This document shows, piece by piece, positions 19,338 through 29,035 of a stretch of DNA of 41,829 bases. The stretch comes from an uncultured Prevotellaceae bacterium (GTDB lineage Bacteria; Bacteroidota; Bacteroidia; Bacteroidales; Bacteroidaceae). Positions within the stretch are counted from its first letter, which is position 1. The number at the start of each line of letters is the position of its first letter. The DNA lies in assembly GCA_946415525.1 (NCBI GenBank), contig CAMKSZ010000004.1, positions 1 to 41,829 on the forward strand. Reading direction: 5' to 3'. The notes below the pieces were generated by a model. That model did not search any database, was not told the origin of the DNA, and was given only the letters and a program-made list of their open reading frames with translations. A program made the translations under genes and the position numbers.

Positions 19338-21293
19338 TCATAATGCAGAATAGTCTTTGGAATACCTGAGCATTTGCTCCTCATAGGTTTCCGAATAATC
19401 TACTTTAATATCGATAATCTCACCTGTTGTTGAATAAACTGGTTCAAGTTTAGGATTGAGGAAACCTTTGTAGGGAGCGAGATTCAGTTTCTCGTATCGC
19501 TGAAGAATTTCCTTATGTAGTACGGGATCCAGTGTCACAGCGTAATCCTCCACCAACTTTCTGGCAGCCTCGTAGTCACCTTCGCTTTTGATACGCTGTA
19601 TTTCTGCCAATAGTTGCCCGAATAAGTCTCTCAAACCAGTGTAATCATTTATTTTCAAGTAAGTCTTGCCTTCATTCACGACCAACTCTATGCTTCCTTT
19701 GGCATGATCATAGACCCATCTGGCAATCAATGCCCTATTGCGCATGTGCGCCTCTTCGATCACGTTACCTTCACGAATTCGGGTCATCTGTGTCAACAGA
19801 CCATTCATAAGATAGGAGTAGTATTGTGCCTTGTATGCTTCACTATCTGGCAAAATTCCTAATTCCAAGAGTATGGGGTCGGCCATATAATAAAGTCCAA
19901 AAAGATCTGCCCTTGCTTCTTCTATGGTGTTTCCGTATGATTTCAACCCATCAGGGTCGGTGCCAGGCAACAACTGGCCACTGCCATGGCCGAGACATTC
20001 ATGCAAATCAGTATGGAGGTCATCACAGACATCGCCATATTTTTCAATAAGTTCCAAAGTAGTTTGATCATACACAAACTCCTCTTTGAATCCATTGCCA
20101 TGAGCAGCACGCTTGTACGCGTCGGTAATATTTGAAATAGTGATGCTTTTGCTGCCATATTCGGCTCGTATCCAGTCAGCGTTGGGCAAATTGATTCCAA
20201 TGGCAGTAGATGGATATTCCTCCCCACCCAACATAGCGGCGCAAATTGCACTGGCTGTCACCCCCTTCACCTTTTGCTTTCGGAACCTTGGGTCCACAGG
20301 CGAGTGGTCTTCAAACCATTGCGCATTGTCGCTGATAATCTGACACCTACGAGAAGCCACGTGATCCTTGTATTCCACCAACCCCTCCCATGTGGCCTTT
20401 AGGCCCAATGGGTCGTCATAGACTTCTATAAATCCATTGATGAAATCGACATCACCCTCATGGCAACCGACCCATTTGATGCAGTATTTATCGAAATCCC
20501 TCAAATCGCCACTTCGATAATAATCGATGAGGAGAGAGATGTAATTACGCTGCTGGTTGTTTTCCGCAACTTCTCGTGCTTTTCCAAGCCAATAAACAAT
20601 TTTTTCTAATGCGGCACCATACATGCCATTAATTTTCCAAACTTGTTCTTCCAAACGATTGTCTATCTTGACAAGCCTACTATTCAGTCCCCAAGAGAGA
20701 GGATGTTCTTCGTTCCCCTTTTTTTTGTTGGCATAATAACGTTCCACCTCAACTTGGGACACATTATTATAAAAATTGCATGCTGAAGTTTTAACCAAAT
20801 CTACCCCATCTTCCTTGTTGGTCTTCTTGGGAAATAGACGAGCCTCAAATAATACTTCCAAAACATCATCGAGATGATTCTTTACAGAATCCCATTTTGT
20901 ATATTTCGGAAAATAATTGTCAATTTGGGAAATAATATTTAAAAAAAATTCCTTTGAAAAGCCAGGTTCAAACTTTTCACCGCCATAATGGTGGTGTATG
21001 CCGTTTGAAAACCAAACCCGCTTCAAATAGGTTTGGAGCGCTATGTAATCCTGATTATCGACTTGTCCGTTTTCTTTCAAGTACAAATAGACAATCTCCA
21101 GAAGATTTCTAATCTGGAGATTGTAAATGCACATTTGGTCAAAAGTGATGTCACGTCCCCACAATGTTGCTTCGGAGAGATAGTAAACATAAAGTTTTTG
21201 ACGCAAAGTCAAATCCTCAAAACCATTTAAGCGATACCTAAGTATCTGAATGTCAGCGAATCTCTCCCCGACGTAACAGAAATTTTCCGTCAT
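19338..21293 (-). CDS. Dipeptidyl peptidase III-like metallopeptidase (M49)
   Basis: HECLGH zinc motif (DLHECLGHGSGQLLPG) with downstream EEARADLFGLYYM. Confidence 0.92.
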   Translation of the reverse strand: MTENFCYVGERFADIQILRYRLNGFEDLTLRQKLYVYYLSEATLWGRDITFDQMCIYNLQIRNLLEIVYLYLKENGQVDNQDYIALQTYLKRVWFSNGIHHHYGGEKFEPGFSKEFFLNIISQIDNYFPKYTKWDSVKNHLDDVLEVLFEARLFPKKTNKEDGVDLVKTSACNFYNNVSQVEVERYYANKKKGNEEHPLSWGLNSRLVKIDNRLEEQVWKINGMYGAALEKIVYWLGKAREVAENNQQRNYISLLIDYYRSGDLRDFDKYCIKWVGCHEGDVDFINGFIEVYDDPLGLKATWEGLVEYKDHVASRRCQIISDNAQWFEDHSPVDPRFRKQKVKGVTASAICAAMLGGEEYPSTAIGINLPNADWIRAEYGSKSITISNITDAYKRAAHGNGFKEEFVYDQTTLELIEKYGDVCDDLHTDLHECLGHGSGQLLPGTDPDGLKSYGNTIEEARADLFGLYYMADPILLELGILPDSEAYKAQYYSYLMNGLLTQMTRIREGNVIEEAHMRNRALIARWVYDHAKGSIELVVNEGKTYLKINDYTGLRDLFGQLLAEIQRIKSEGDYEAARKLVEDYAVTLDPVLHKEILQRYEKLNLAPYKGFLNPKLEPVYSTTGEIIDIKVDYSETYEEQMLRYSKDYSAL

Positions 21294-21294
21294 T

Positions 21295-21777
21295 TCATTG
21301 TTGTGGTTGGGTGGCTTTCCTTGATTTTCTTTGTTCTTTCTTCCCTTCTTTCAGTGAGGGGTGCTGAGCAAAATGCCTAATTTTGTATTCACGCGGTGTA
21401 AGACCATTGATTTTATAGAAAGAAGCGTAAAACGACTGCCTATTGGAGAAACCCACAACACTGCTGATTTCCTCCATGTTCATGTCCTGATATCTTTTAT
21501 CCACCAGCATCGTCATGGCTTCTTCTATTCTATACTTGTTGACAAACGACGTATAGTTCATGTGAAAACGCACGTTGACAACAGCCGAGATGTACCGGGT
21601 ATTAGTCCCTAAGTCTTCTGCCAGTTTCTTGGCTGAATAATCCTTGTCCTTATACTTCTTCTGAATCAAGATAAAGTCCAAAATTTTCTCCTTCAACTCA
21701 TCCATTAGACGCGGACTCACAAGGCTCCTATAGGCAGCCTCCTTCTCTTTTTTTTCTGTAATGTTGTATTTTGCCAT
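21295..21777 (-). CDS. Small AraC-family DNA-binding protein
   Basis: HTH_18-like YSAKKLAEDLGTNTRYISAVVN...MNMEEISSVVGFSNRQSFYASFYKINGLTPREYK; no sizeable sensor domain. Confidence 0.88.
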   Translation of the reverse strand: MAKYNITEKKEKEAAYRSLVSPRLMDELKEKILDFILIQKKYKDKDYSAKKLAEDLGTNTRYISAVVNVRFHMNYTSFVNKYRIEEAMTMLVDKRYQDMNMEEISSVVGFSNRQSFYASFYKINGLTPREYKIRHFAQHPSLKEGKKEQRKSRKATQPQQ

Positions 21778-21815
21778 ATCTATTCAAATAAAAGTGAAAT
21801 CTATTACTACATTTG

Positions 21816-21846
21816 CAAATATACTATTTTTTATTTATTTCCACAA
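21816..21846 (-). promoter_or_regulatory. Bacteroidetes-type promoter TTG-N20-TATATTTG upstream of the AraC/M49 operon
   Basis: Plus-strand caaatata at 21816-21823 and caa at 21844-21846. Confidence 0.5.
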
Positions 21847-22152
21847 TATTATTTATCATTTTTTTTTAATGTTTTCAAAAAAAGGAAGAAAATTGCGAAG
21901 AATAGGATATATTTATTATACACAAATATAGATAATAATGGGATTTTTAGCCGGTCGAGATATAAGATACTTATGTACTCATATTTAGCGAAAAGATACT
22001 CGTAAAGAATCTTCGACACAATTCCACAGTTAAGTTAATAAAGGTATGCCGTGACGTCGTGAAATAATGTATTTGGGATGCATATTGATGTCAAAATGTG
22101 AGAAAAAAGGCATTTTTATTTAATAATATGTCTTAAAGTGTAGGAAAAACCT

Positions 22153-22160
22153 TACCTTTG
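22153..22160 (+). promoter_or_regulatory. Candidate -7 box TACCTTTG upstream of purU
   Basis: Matches TAnnTTTG and lies 27 nt before the purU start. Confidence 0.5.
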
Positions 22161-22187
22161 CACTTATTTTAGAGAAAAATAGAGAAA

Positions 22188-23051
22188 ATGAGACCATCAG
22201 CCATTTTGCTTCTGCATTGCCCCGACCAAAAGGGCATCATCTCAGAGGTGACAAAATTCATCACCGACAACAAGGGCAATATTGTCTATCTTGACCAGTA
22301 TGTGGACAGGCAGGACGGAATGTTTTTCATGCGAATCGAATGGGAACTCGACAATTTTCTTATCCCCCGTGAGAAAATCGAGGAATATATCTCTACGCTC
22401 TACGCCCAGAGATACCAAATGACTTTCAATCTCTATTTCAACGACCGACGCCCTCGCATGGCCATTTTTGTAAGTAAAATGAGCCATTGCCTCTATGACC
22501 TGCTCGCACGTTACAAAGCCGGCGAATGGGAGGTTGAAATACCATGTATCATCAGCAATCACGAAGATTTGCGCTATGTGGCAGAACAATTTGACATTCC
22601 CTATTACGTTTGGTCAGTCAAAAAAGACCATTCCAACAAGGCAGAAGTAGAAGAAGCCGAGATGAAACTACTCAAGGAGAAGAATGTCACCTTCATTGTT
22701 TTGGCGCGATATATGCAAATCATCACCGAGCGGATGATCAATGCGTACCCACACCACATTATTAATATACACCATTCATTCCTACCTGCTTTCGTGGGTG
22801 CCAAACCCTATCATCAGGCATGGGAGCGAGGCGTGAAAATTATTGGCGCCACCAGCCATTATGTAACTACCGACTTGGATGCTGGTCCAATAATCGAGCA
22901 AGACGTTGTACGAATCACTCATAAGGACGACCCCAACAGTCTGGTGCTAAAAGGCCGAGATTTAGAGAAAATTGTCCTCTCACGTGCCGTCACCAAGCAT
23001 ATCCAGCGAAAGATATTGACCTACCACAACAAGACCATCATATTCAGTTGA
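22188..23051 (+). CDS. purU: Formyltetrahydrofolate deformylase
   Basis: N-terminal ACT-like LLLHCPDQKGIISEVTKFI; formyltransferase-like core with INIHHSFLPAFVGAKPYHQAWERGVKIIGATSHYVTTDLDAGPIIEQD. Confidence 0.96.
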   Translation: MRPSAILLLHCPDQKGIISEVTKFITDNKGNIVYLDQYVDRQDGMFFMRIEWELDNFLIPREKIEEYISTLYAQRYQMTFNLYFNDRRPRMAIFVSKMSHCLYDLLARYKAGEWEVEIPCIISNHEDLRYVAEQFDIPYYVWSVKKDHSNKAEVEEAEMKLLKEKNVTFIVLARYMQIITERMINAYPHHIINIHHSFLPAFVGAKPYHQAWERGVKIIGATSHYVTTDLDAGPIIEQDVVRITHKDDPNSLVLKGRDLEKIVLSRAVTKHIQRKILTYHNKTIIFS

Positions 23052-23059
23052 TTCCCATT

Positions 23060-23686
23060 ATGGATGTAGCAATAGTTAAATACAATGCAGGAAATATCTA
23101 TTCTGTGGTAAACGCTATCCGCAGATTAGGCATAGAACCATGCCTGACCGACGACCCTGAAAAGTTGAAAAGCGCCGATTGCGTGCTATTCCCAGGACAA
23201 GGTGAGGCAAGCGGAGCCATGAAATACCTGCATGAGCATCAACTTGACCAAGTGATTCGCGAACTAAGGCAACCCGTGCTCGGCATCTGCATCGGACAGC
23301 AACTTATGTGCAGGCATTCTGAAGAAGGCGACACCGATTGTTTGGGAATTTTCGATACTGACGTATGCCTTTTTCGTCCAGACAGTAGAGAAGACAAAAT
23401 CCCAGCCATGGGATGGAATGAAATCACTCATTTGAAATCACCTCTATTTAATGGTGTCGACGAAGGTTCTTTTGTTTACTTTGTCCATAGTTATTTCGTT
23501 CCTGTTTGTCCATATACAATAGCAGTGGCAGACTTTGTCCATCCCTATAGTGCCGCTATCAGAAAGGACAACTTTTTCGCCACTCAATTTCATCCCGAAA
23601 AAAGTGGACTTGTGGGCGAGCGCATTATTCGCAATTTCTTGAACTTTGCATTTGAAGGAGCCAATCATAAATCCAAGCACCAATGA
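23060..23686 (+). CDS. hisH: Imidazole glycerol phosphate synthase, glutamine amidotransferase subunit
   Basis: Class I GATase motifs VLGICIGQQLM and ATQFHPEKSG; ATG at 23060 preferred. Confidence 0.95.
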   Translation: MDVAIVKYNAGNIYSVVNAIRRLGIEPCLTDDPEKLKSADCVLFPGQGEASGAMKYLHEHQLDQVIRELRQPVLGICIGQQLMCRHSEEGDTDCLGIFDTDVCLFRPDSREDKIPAMGWNEITHLKSPLFNGVDEGSFVYFVHSYFVPVCPYTIAVADFVHPYSAAIRKDNFFATQFHPEKSGLVGERIIRNFLNFAFEGANHKSKHQ

Positions 23687-24393
23687 TAGAACTGATACCA
23701 GCCATAGACATCATTGCAGGTGAATGTGTAAGACTCACCAAGGGCGATTACGCAAAGAAAACCACCTATCACACCAACCCAGTGGAGGTGGCTGTCGAAT
23801 TCGAACGATTAGGGTTCAAGCGACTCCATGTCGTCGACCTCGATGGTGCCAAGTCGAAACATATCGTCAATACCGAGGTGCTTAAATCCATCACTCATTC
23901 TACCAATCTTATTGTTGATTTTGGTGGTGGGATAAAGACCGATGCCGACATTGAGAAGGCTTTTGAATGTGGGGCGTCCATGGTAACAATCGGTTCCGTG
24001 GCAGTGACTTCCCCTCATTTATTCGCCGGATGGTTGGAAAAGTATGGTGCCGACAAGATGATATTGGGAGCGGATGTGAGAAACGGCATGGTGAGCATTA
24101 ACGGATGGAAGGAAGACACCCAAGAGGCACTCTTGCCTTTCCTCAAATTTTATGTGGAAAAGGGAGTAAAGCACGTCTTATGTACTGACATTTCTCGAGA
24201 CGGCACGCTCACAGGCCCCTCCACCTCCCTTTATACAGCCGTGATGAAGGCATACCCTTCCTTGCATTTGATTGCCAGCGGAGGCGTATCATCCAACGCA
24301 GACATTGAAGAACTCGACCGTAACGGCATTCCTGCCGTGGTGTTTGGGAAAGCCTTTTATGAGGGAAGAATCGATATCAACAAATTGACATAG
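23683..24393 (+). CDS. hisA: ProFAR isomerase
   Basis: [23 protein letters not shown]...[14 protein letters not shown]; overlaps hisH by 4 nt. Confidence 0.96.
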   Translation: MIELIPAIDIIAGECVRLTKGDYAKKTTYHTNPVEVAVEFERLGFKRLHVVDLDGAKSKHIVNTEVLKSITHSTNLIVDFGGGIKTDADIEKAFECGASMVTIGSVAVTSPHLFAGWLEKYGADKMILGADVRNGMVSINGWKEDTQEALLPFLKFYVEKGVKHVLCTDISRDGTLTGPSTSLYTAVMKAYPSLHLIASGGVSSNADIEELDRNGIPAVVFGKAFYEGRIDINKLT

Positions 24394-24395
24394 AC

Positions 24396-25154
24396 ATGGG
24401 GCTTGCAAAAAGAATCATACCGTGCCTCGACGTGAAAGACGGCACAACAGTAAAAGGAACCAATTTCGTCAACCTCCGTCAGGCTGGCGACCCCGTTGAA
24501 CTGGGCAAGGCGTATAGCAATGCCGGTGCCGACGAGTTGGTATTCCTCGACATCACGGCGAGCCATGAGCGGCGGAAGACCTTTACCGATATGGTGACCC
24601 GTGTAGCAGCCGAGGTGAACATTCCTTTTACTGTTGGCGGAGGTGTCAACGAATTGTCTGACGTGGAGCGCCTGTTATATGCAGGAGCCGACAAAGTCAG
24701 CGTCAACAGCGCCGCATTGAAGCGTCCCACCCTTATCAACGAGATTGCCAACCGGTTTGGCTCCCAGGTATGCGTGTGCGCCATAGATGCACGGTTTCAT
24801 GAGGGCGAATGGATTTGTTACGTAAATGGAGGGCGTATCCCCACAGAGCGCAAGTTGATTGAATGGGCATCCGAAGTTGCCGACCGTGGAGCGGGCGAGA
24901 TTCTCTTCACCAGCATGAACCATGACGGCGTGAAGAATGGTTTTGCCATAGAGGCACTTGCTGAGTTGCATGAGAAACTTCCCATTCCGATAATTGCCAG
25001 TGGGGGAGCCGGAAACATGCGCCATTTTAGCGATGCGTTCATTAAGGGGAAGGCCGATGCAGCCTTGGCAGCCAGTGTTTTCCACTTCGGTGAGATTGAG
25101 ATACCCGAATTGAAATCCTTCTTAAAAGCAGAAGGTATAAAAATAAGAATATAA
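24396..25154 (+). CDS. hisF: Imidazole glycerol phosphate synthase, cyclase subunit
   Basis: [53 protein letters not shown]. Confidence 0.97.
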   Translation: MGLAKRIIPCLDVKDGTTVKGTNFVNLRQAGDPVELGKAYSNAGADELVFLDITASHERRKTFTDMVTRVAAEVNIPFTVGGGVNELSDVERLLYAGADKVSVNSAALKRPTLINEIANRFGSQVCVCAIDARFHEGEWICYVNGGRIPTERKLIEWASEVADRGAGEILFTSMNHDGVKNGFAIEALAELHEKLPIPIIASGGAGNMRHFSDAFIKGKADAALAASVFHFGEIEIPELKSFLKAEGIKIRI

Positions 25155-25166
25155 AAGATAAACCAC

Positions 25167-25781
25167 ATGAACATAGATTTTGCAAAATGCGGAGGTCTCG
25201 TCCCCGCCATAATACAAGATGCCGATACACGCCAAGTGCTTATGTTGGGTTATATGAACCAAGAAGCACTCGACAAAACCCTCTCCTCAGGATTGGTCAC
25301 ATTCTTTAGCAGAACTCGCCAAACTTTATGGACCAAGGGTGAGACATCGGGCAACTATCTAAAATTAGTTGACATAAAGACCGATTGCGACAACGACACC
25401 CTGTTGGTGCGCGTCCATCCTGTCGGCCCGGTTTGCCACACAGGCAGCGACACCTGCTGGAATGAAACCAACGAGTCCAACCCCTTGACATTCTTGTCTC
25501 ACTTGCAAAATTTCATCGAAAAGCGCCATGAAGAAATGCCAGAAGGGAGTTATACGACAAGCCTTTTCCGAGATGGCTTGAACCGTATGTCACAAAAAGT
25601 GGGTGAAGAGGCTTTGGAATTGGTCATCGAGGCAACCAACGGTACTAACGAGCGCCTAATCTATGAAGGTGCCGACATGCTTTACCATCTCATAGTATTG
25701 CTCACCAGTAAAGGGCTACGAATAGAAGACTTGGCTAAGGAACTTCAAGTCAGACACGACCCCAACTGGCACAAACATTAA
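25167..25781 (+). CDS. hisIE: Bifunctional phosphoribosyl-AMP cyclohydrolase / phosphoribosyl-ATP pyrophosphatase
   Basis: HisI half LMLGYMNQEALDKTLSSGLVTFFSRTRQTLWTKGETSGN; HisE half QKVGEEALELVIEATN. Confidence 0.96.
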   Translation: MNIDFAKCGGLVPAIIQDADTRQVLMLGYMNQEALDKTLSSGLVTFFSRTRQTLWTKGETSGNYLKLVDIKTDCDNDTLLVRVHPVGPVCHTGSDTCWNETNESNPLTFLSHLQNFIEKRHEEMPEGSYTTSLFRDGLNRMSQKVGEEALELVIEATNGTNERLIYEGADMLYHLIVLLTSKGLRIEDLAKELQVRHDPNWHKH

Positions 25782-25821
25782 CCATATCAAGAAATCATTA
25801 ATTTGTCTTAATTTATCAAAT

Positions 25822-26529
25822 ATGCTGATAGACTACCAGAAAGTAAATGTCGTGCAAGACGACAACGTCGTGCTTAAAGATGTCAATCTGCAAGTCAATG
25901 AAGGCGATTTTGTGTACATTATCGGCAAAGTAGGCTCTGGCAAAAGTTCTTTGCTGAAAACCATGTATTGCGAACTCGACCATTCCTCTCCCCAAAAGGC
26001 AGAAGTATTGGGCCAGGACGTATGTCACATTCGTCGTCAAGACGTCCCAGCCCTTCGACGTGAAATGGGCATCATTTTTCAAGATTTCCAGTTGCTACAC
26101 GATAGTTCCGTCAGGAAAAACCTCGAATTTGTCTTAAAAGCAACTGGCTGGCGCAAGCGCAAAGAACGTGAAGAGCGTATCAACAAAGTGCTCGATGCCG
26201 TGGGTATGTTGGACAAAATTGACAAAATGCCATACGAACTTTCGGGTGGCGAGCAGCAACACATTGCCATCGCACGAGCCATTCTCAACAAGCCACGCAT
26301 CATTATAGCCGATGAACCAACAGGTAATTTGGACATAGAAACCGCCCGCCACATTGTTGGCCTGCTCAAGAAAATCAGTAAGGATGGAACGGCTGTGGTG
26401 ATGACTACCCACAACATACAACTCCTTGACGAATTTCCTGGCACAATATACCGTTGCAAAGACGGGAGTGTGACCGATGTGACACACGAATACCATCAAA
26501 TTGACCTCACCGAAGACAGTAAGGAATAA
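25822..26529 (+). CDS. FtsE-like ABC transporter ATP-binding protein
   Basis: Walker A GKVGSGKSSLLKT; signature LSGGEQQHIAIARAI; Walker B IIIADEPTGNLD; FtsE-like length and sequence. Confidence 0.85.
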   Translation: MLIDYQKVNVVQDDNVVLKDVNLQVNEGDFVYIIGKVGSGKSSLLKTMYCELDHSSPQKAEVLGQDVCHIRRQDVPALRREMGIIFQDFQLLHDSSVRKNLEFVLKATGWRKRKEREERINKVLDAVGMLDKIDKMPYELSGGEQQHIAIARAILNKPRIIIADEPTGNLDIETARHIVGLLKKISKDGTAVVMTTHNIQLLDEFPGTIYRCKDGSVTDVTHEYHQIDLTEDSKE

Positions 26530-26557
26530 AAAAACAGAAAATCAAAAACAAACGACC

Positions 26558-27874
26558 ATGATAGTAATGAAATTCGGCGGAACATCCGTCGGCACCCCCG
26601 AAAGAATGAAATCAGTAGCAGAACTGACCACTCGAAGCGGTGAGCCAACGTTTGTGGTGCTTTCGGCCATGTCGGGCACCACCAATACTCTGATAGAGAT
26701 TTCCGATTATCTATACCAAAAGAATCCCGATGGGGCCAACGAAGTAATCAACATGCTTGAAAAGAAGTATATGCAGCATGTTGAGGAACTTTTCAGCACA
26801 GAGGAATGGAAGGAAAAGACAAGACTATTCATCGAAGAAGAGTTCAACTATCTTCGCTCTTTCACCAAAGACCTCTTCACAAGTTTTGAGGAGAAGAGCA
26901 TTGTCGCCCAAGGTGAAGTTATCAGCACCAACATGATGGCCAACTACTTGCATGAGAAAGGGGTTAATGCTATTTTGCTTTCAGCACTCGACTTCATGAG
27001 GACAGATAAAAACGCCGAACCTGACCCACAATACATCAAGGAGAAATTAAGTGCCATCCTCAGTGAGAACGAAGGATACCAAATCTACATTACTCAAGGT
27101 TTCATCTGCAGGAATGCCTATGGTGAAGTAGATAACCTACAGCGTGGCGGCAGCGACTACACCGCATCGCTCATCGGCGCCGCCATTAATGCAGAGGAGA
27201 TACAAATTTGGACAGACATCGACGGCATGCACAACAACGACCCGCGCATCGTCGATGATACGGAAGCCGTTAGGCAACTCAATTTCGAAGAAGCAGCCGA
27301 ACTTGCCTATTTCGGTGCCAAAATCCTACACCCCACATGCATCCAACCTGCCAAATATGCAGGCATTCCCGTCAGGCTCCTCAACACCATGCAGCCTGAT
27401 GCCGAAGGCACCATTGTCGACAATGTCATCATGCGTGGCCAGATCAAGGCTGTTGCCGCCAAAGACAACATCATTGCCATAAAAATAAAGAGTTCGCGCA
27501 TGCTCCTCGCCACAGGTTTTCTGCGCAAGGTGTTCGAAATTTTTGAAAGTTACCAGACTCCCATCGACATGGTGTGTACATCCGAAGTGGGTGTTTCTGT
27601 TACCATTGACAACGACGCTCACCTAAGCCCCATCGTCAATGAATTGAAAAAATATGGGACGGTGACAGTCGATGCGCACATGTGCATCATCTGTGTCGTA
27701 GGCGACCTCGACTGGAGCAATCTCGGTTTCGAAACACTTGCCACGGATGCCATGAAGGACATCCCCGTCAGAATGATATCTTACGGTGGCTCCAACTACA
27801 ACATTTCTTTCTTGGTGAAAGAGCAAGACAAGAAACGTGCACTTCAAAACCTCAGTGAAAAATTATTCAAATAG
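26558..27874 (+). CDS. lysC: Aspartokinase
   Basis: MIVMKFGGTSVGTPERMKSVAEL, GGSDYTASLIGAAINAEEIQIWTDIDGM, C-terminal ACT domains; ATG at 26558. Confidence 0.95.
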   Translation: MIVMKFGGTSVGTPERMKSVAELTTRSGEPTFVVLSAMSGTTNTLIEISDYLYQKNPDGANEVINMLEKKYMQHVEELFSTEEWKEKTRLFIEEEFNYLRSFTKDLFTSFEEKSIVAQGEVISTNMMANYLHEKGVNAILLSALDFMRTDKNAEPDPQYIKEKLSAILSENEGYQIYITQGFICRNAYGEVDNLQRGGSDYTASLIGAAINAEEIQIWTDIDGMHNNDPRIVDDTEAVRQLNFEEAAELAYFGAKILHPTCIQPAKYAGIPVRLLNTMQPDAEGTIVDNVIMRGQIKAVAAKDNIIAIKIKSSRMLLATGFLRKVFEIFESYQTPIDMVCTSEVGVSVTIDNDAHLSPIVNELKKYGTVTVDAHMCIICVVGDLDWSNLGFETLATDAMKDIPVRMISYGGSNYNISFLVKEQDKKRALQNLSEKLFK

Positions 27875-27877
27875 GAC

Positions 27878-29035
27878 ATGAAAGGACATTTCCCATTGGA
27901 TAAATTCCAGGAAAAAGAGACACCTTTTTATTATTATGACACAGACTTGCTTCGAGAGACCTTGCGCGCCATCAACCGCGAGGCCTCGAAGCATGAGAGA
28001 TTTGTCGTCCACTATGCCATCAAGGCCAATGCCAATGCCAAGGTGCTTAACGTCATTGCCCAGGCAGGTTTGGGAGCCGATTGTGTGAGCGGTGGTGAAA
28101 TTCGTGCCTCGCTCGCGTCTGGTTTCCCCTCTTCGAAAATAGTATATGCAGGTGTAGGAAAGTCGGACTGGGAAATCATTCTCGGTCTTGAAAAGAACAT
28201 CTTCTGTTTCAACGTGGAGAGTGTGGCAGAACTTGAGGTGATCAATTTGTTGGCCGGCCAACATGGCAAAGTGGCACGAGTAGCCCTGAGAATCAATCCC
28301 GATGTCGGTGCCCATACACATGCGAAAATCACGACAGGTCTTGCCGAAAACAAATTCGGCATCGCCATGAATGATATGGAGGGTGTCATTGAAACTGTGA
28401 ACTCTATGAAAAATGTGGAACTCATAGGACTCCATTTTCATATCGGTTCGCAAATCCTTGACATGGGCGACTTCGCAGCCCTCTGCAATCGCATCAACGA
28501 CTTACAAAAGCAGTTGAGTCTCAAAAACATAAGAATCCAGCACATCAATGTGGGCGGTGGACTCGGCATAGACTATTTCCATCCAAACCGTGTTCCCATT
28601 CCTGATTTCAAGAGTTATTTCGACACCTACGCCCGACACCTGAAACTTCGTCCAGAACAAACGCTACATTTTGAACTCGGAAGAGCGGTCGTCGCTCAAT
28701 GTGGCACCTTAATTGCCCGTACTCTTTATGTAAAGCAAGGGGCAACAAAACAATTTGTCATCGTAGATGCCGGCATGACCGACCTCATCCGACCTGCACT
28801 TTACCAAGCATATCATAAAATCGAAAACATCTCCAGCGACGAAAGCATCTCAACCTATGACGTGGTGGGGCCTATATGCGAATCAAGCGATGTATTTGGA
28901 AAATCCGTTGATTTGAACACTACTCGCCGAGGCGACCTCATCGCTTTTCGATCAGCCGGTGCATACGGAGAAATCATGGCTTCACAATACAATTGTCGGA
29001 AATTGCCCATAGGATATATTACAGAAGAATTATGA
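27878..29035 (+). CDS. lysA: Diaminopimelate decarboxylase
   Basis: PLP-binding FVVHYAIKANANAKVL; IHVGGGLGID-like motif; CESSDVFGKS. Confidence 0.95.
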   Translation: MKGHFPLDKFQEKETPFYYYDTDLLRETLRAINREASKHERFVVHYAIKANANAKVLNVIAQAGLGADCVSGGEIRASLASGFPSSKIVYAGVGKSDWEIILGLEKNIFCFNVESVAELEVINLLAGQHGKVARVALRINPDVGAHTHAKITTGLAENKFGIAMNDMEGVIETVNSMKNVELIGLHFHIGSQILDMGDFAALCNRINDLQKQLSLKNIRIQHINVGGGLGIDYFHPNRVPIPDFKSYFDTYARHLKLRPEQTLHFELGRAVVAQCGTLIARTLYVKQGATKQFVIVDAGMTDLIRPALYQAYHKIENISSDESISTYDVVGPICESSDVFGKSVDLNTTRRGDLIAFRSAGAYGEIMASQYNCRKLPIGYITEEL

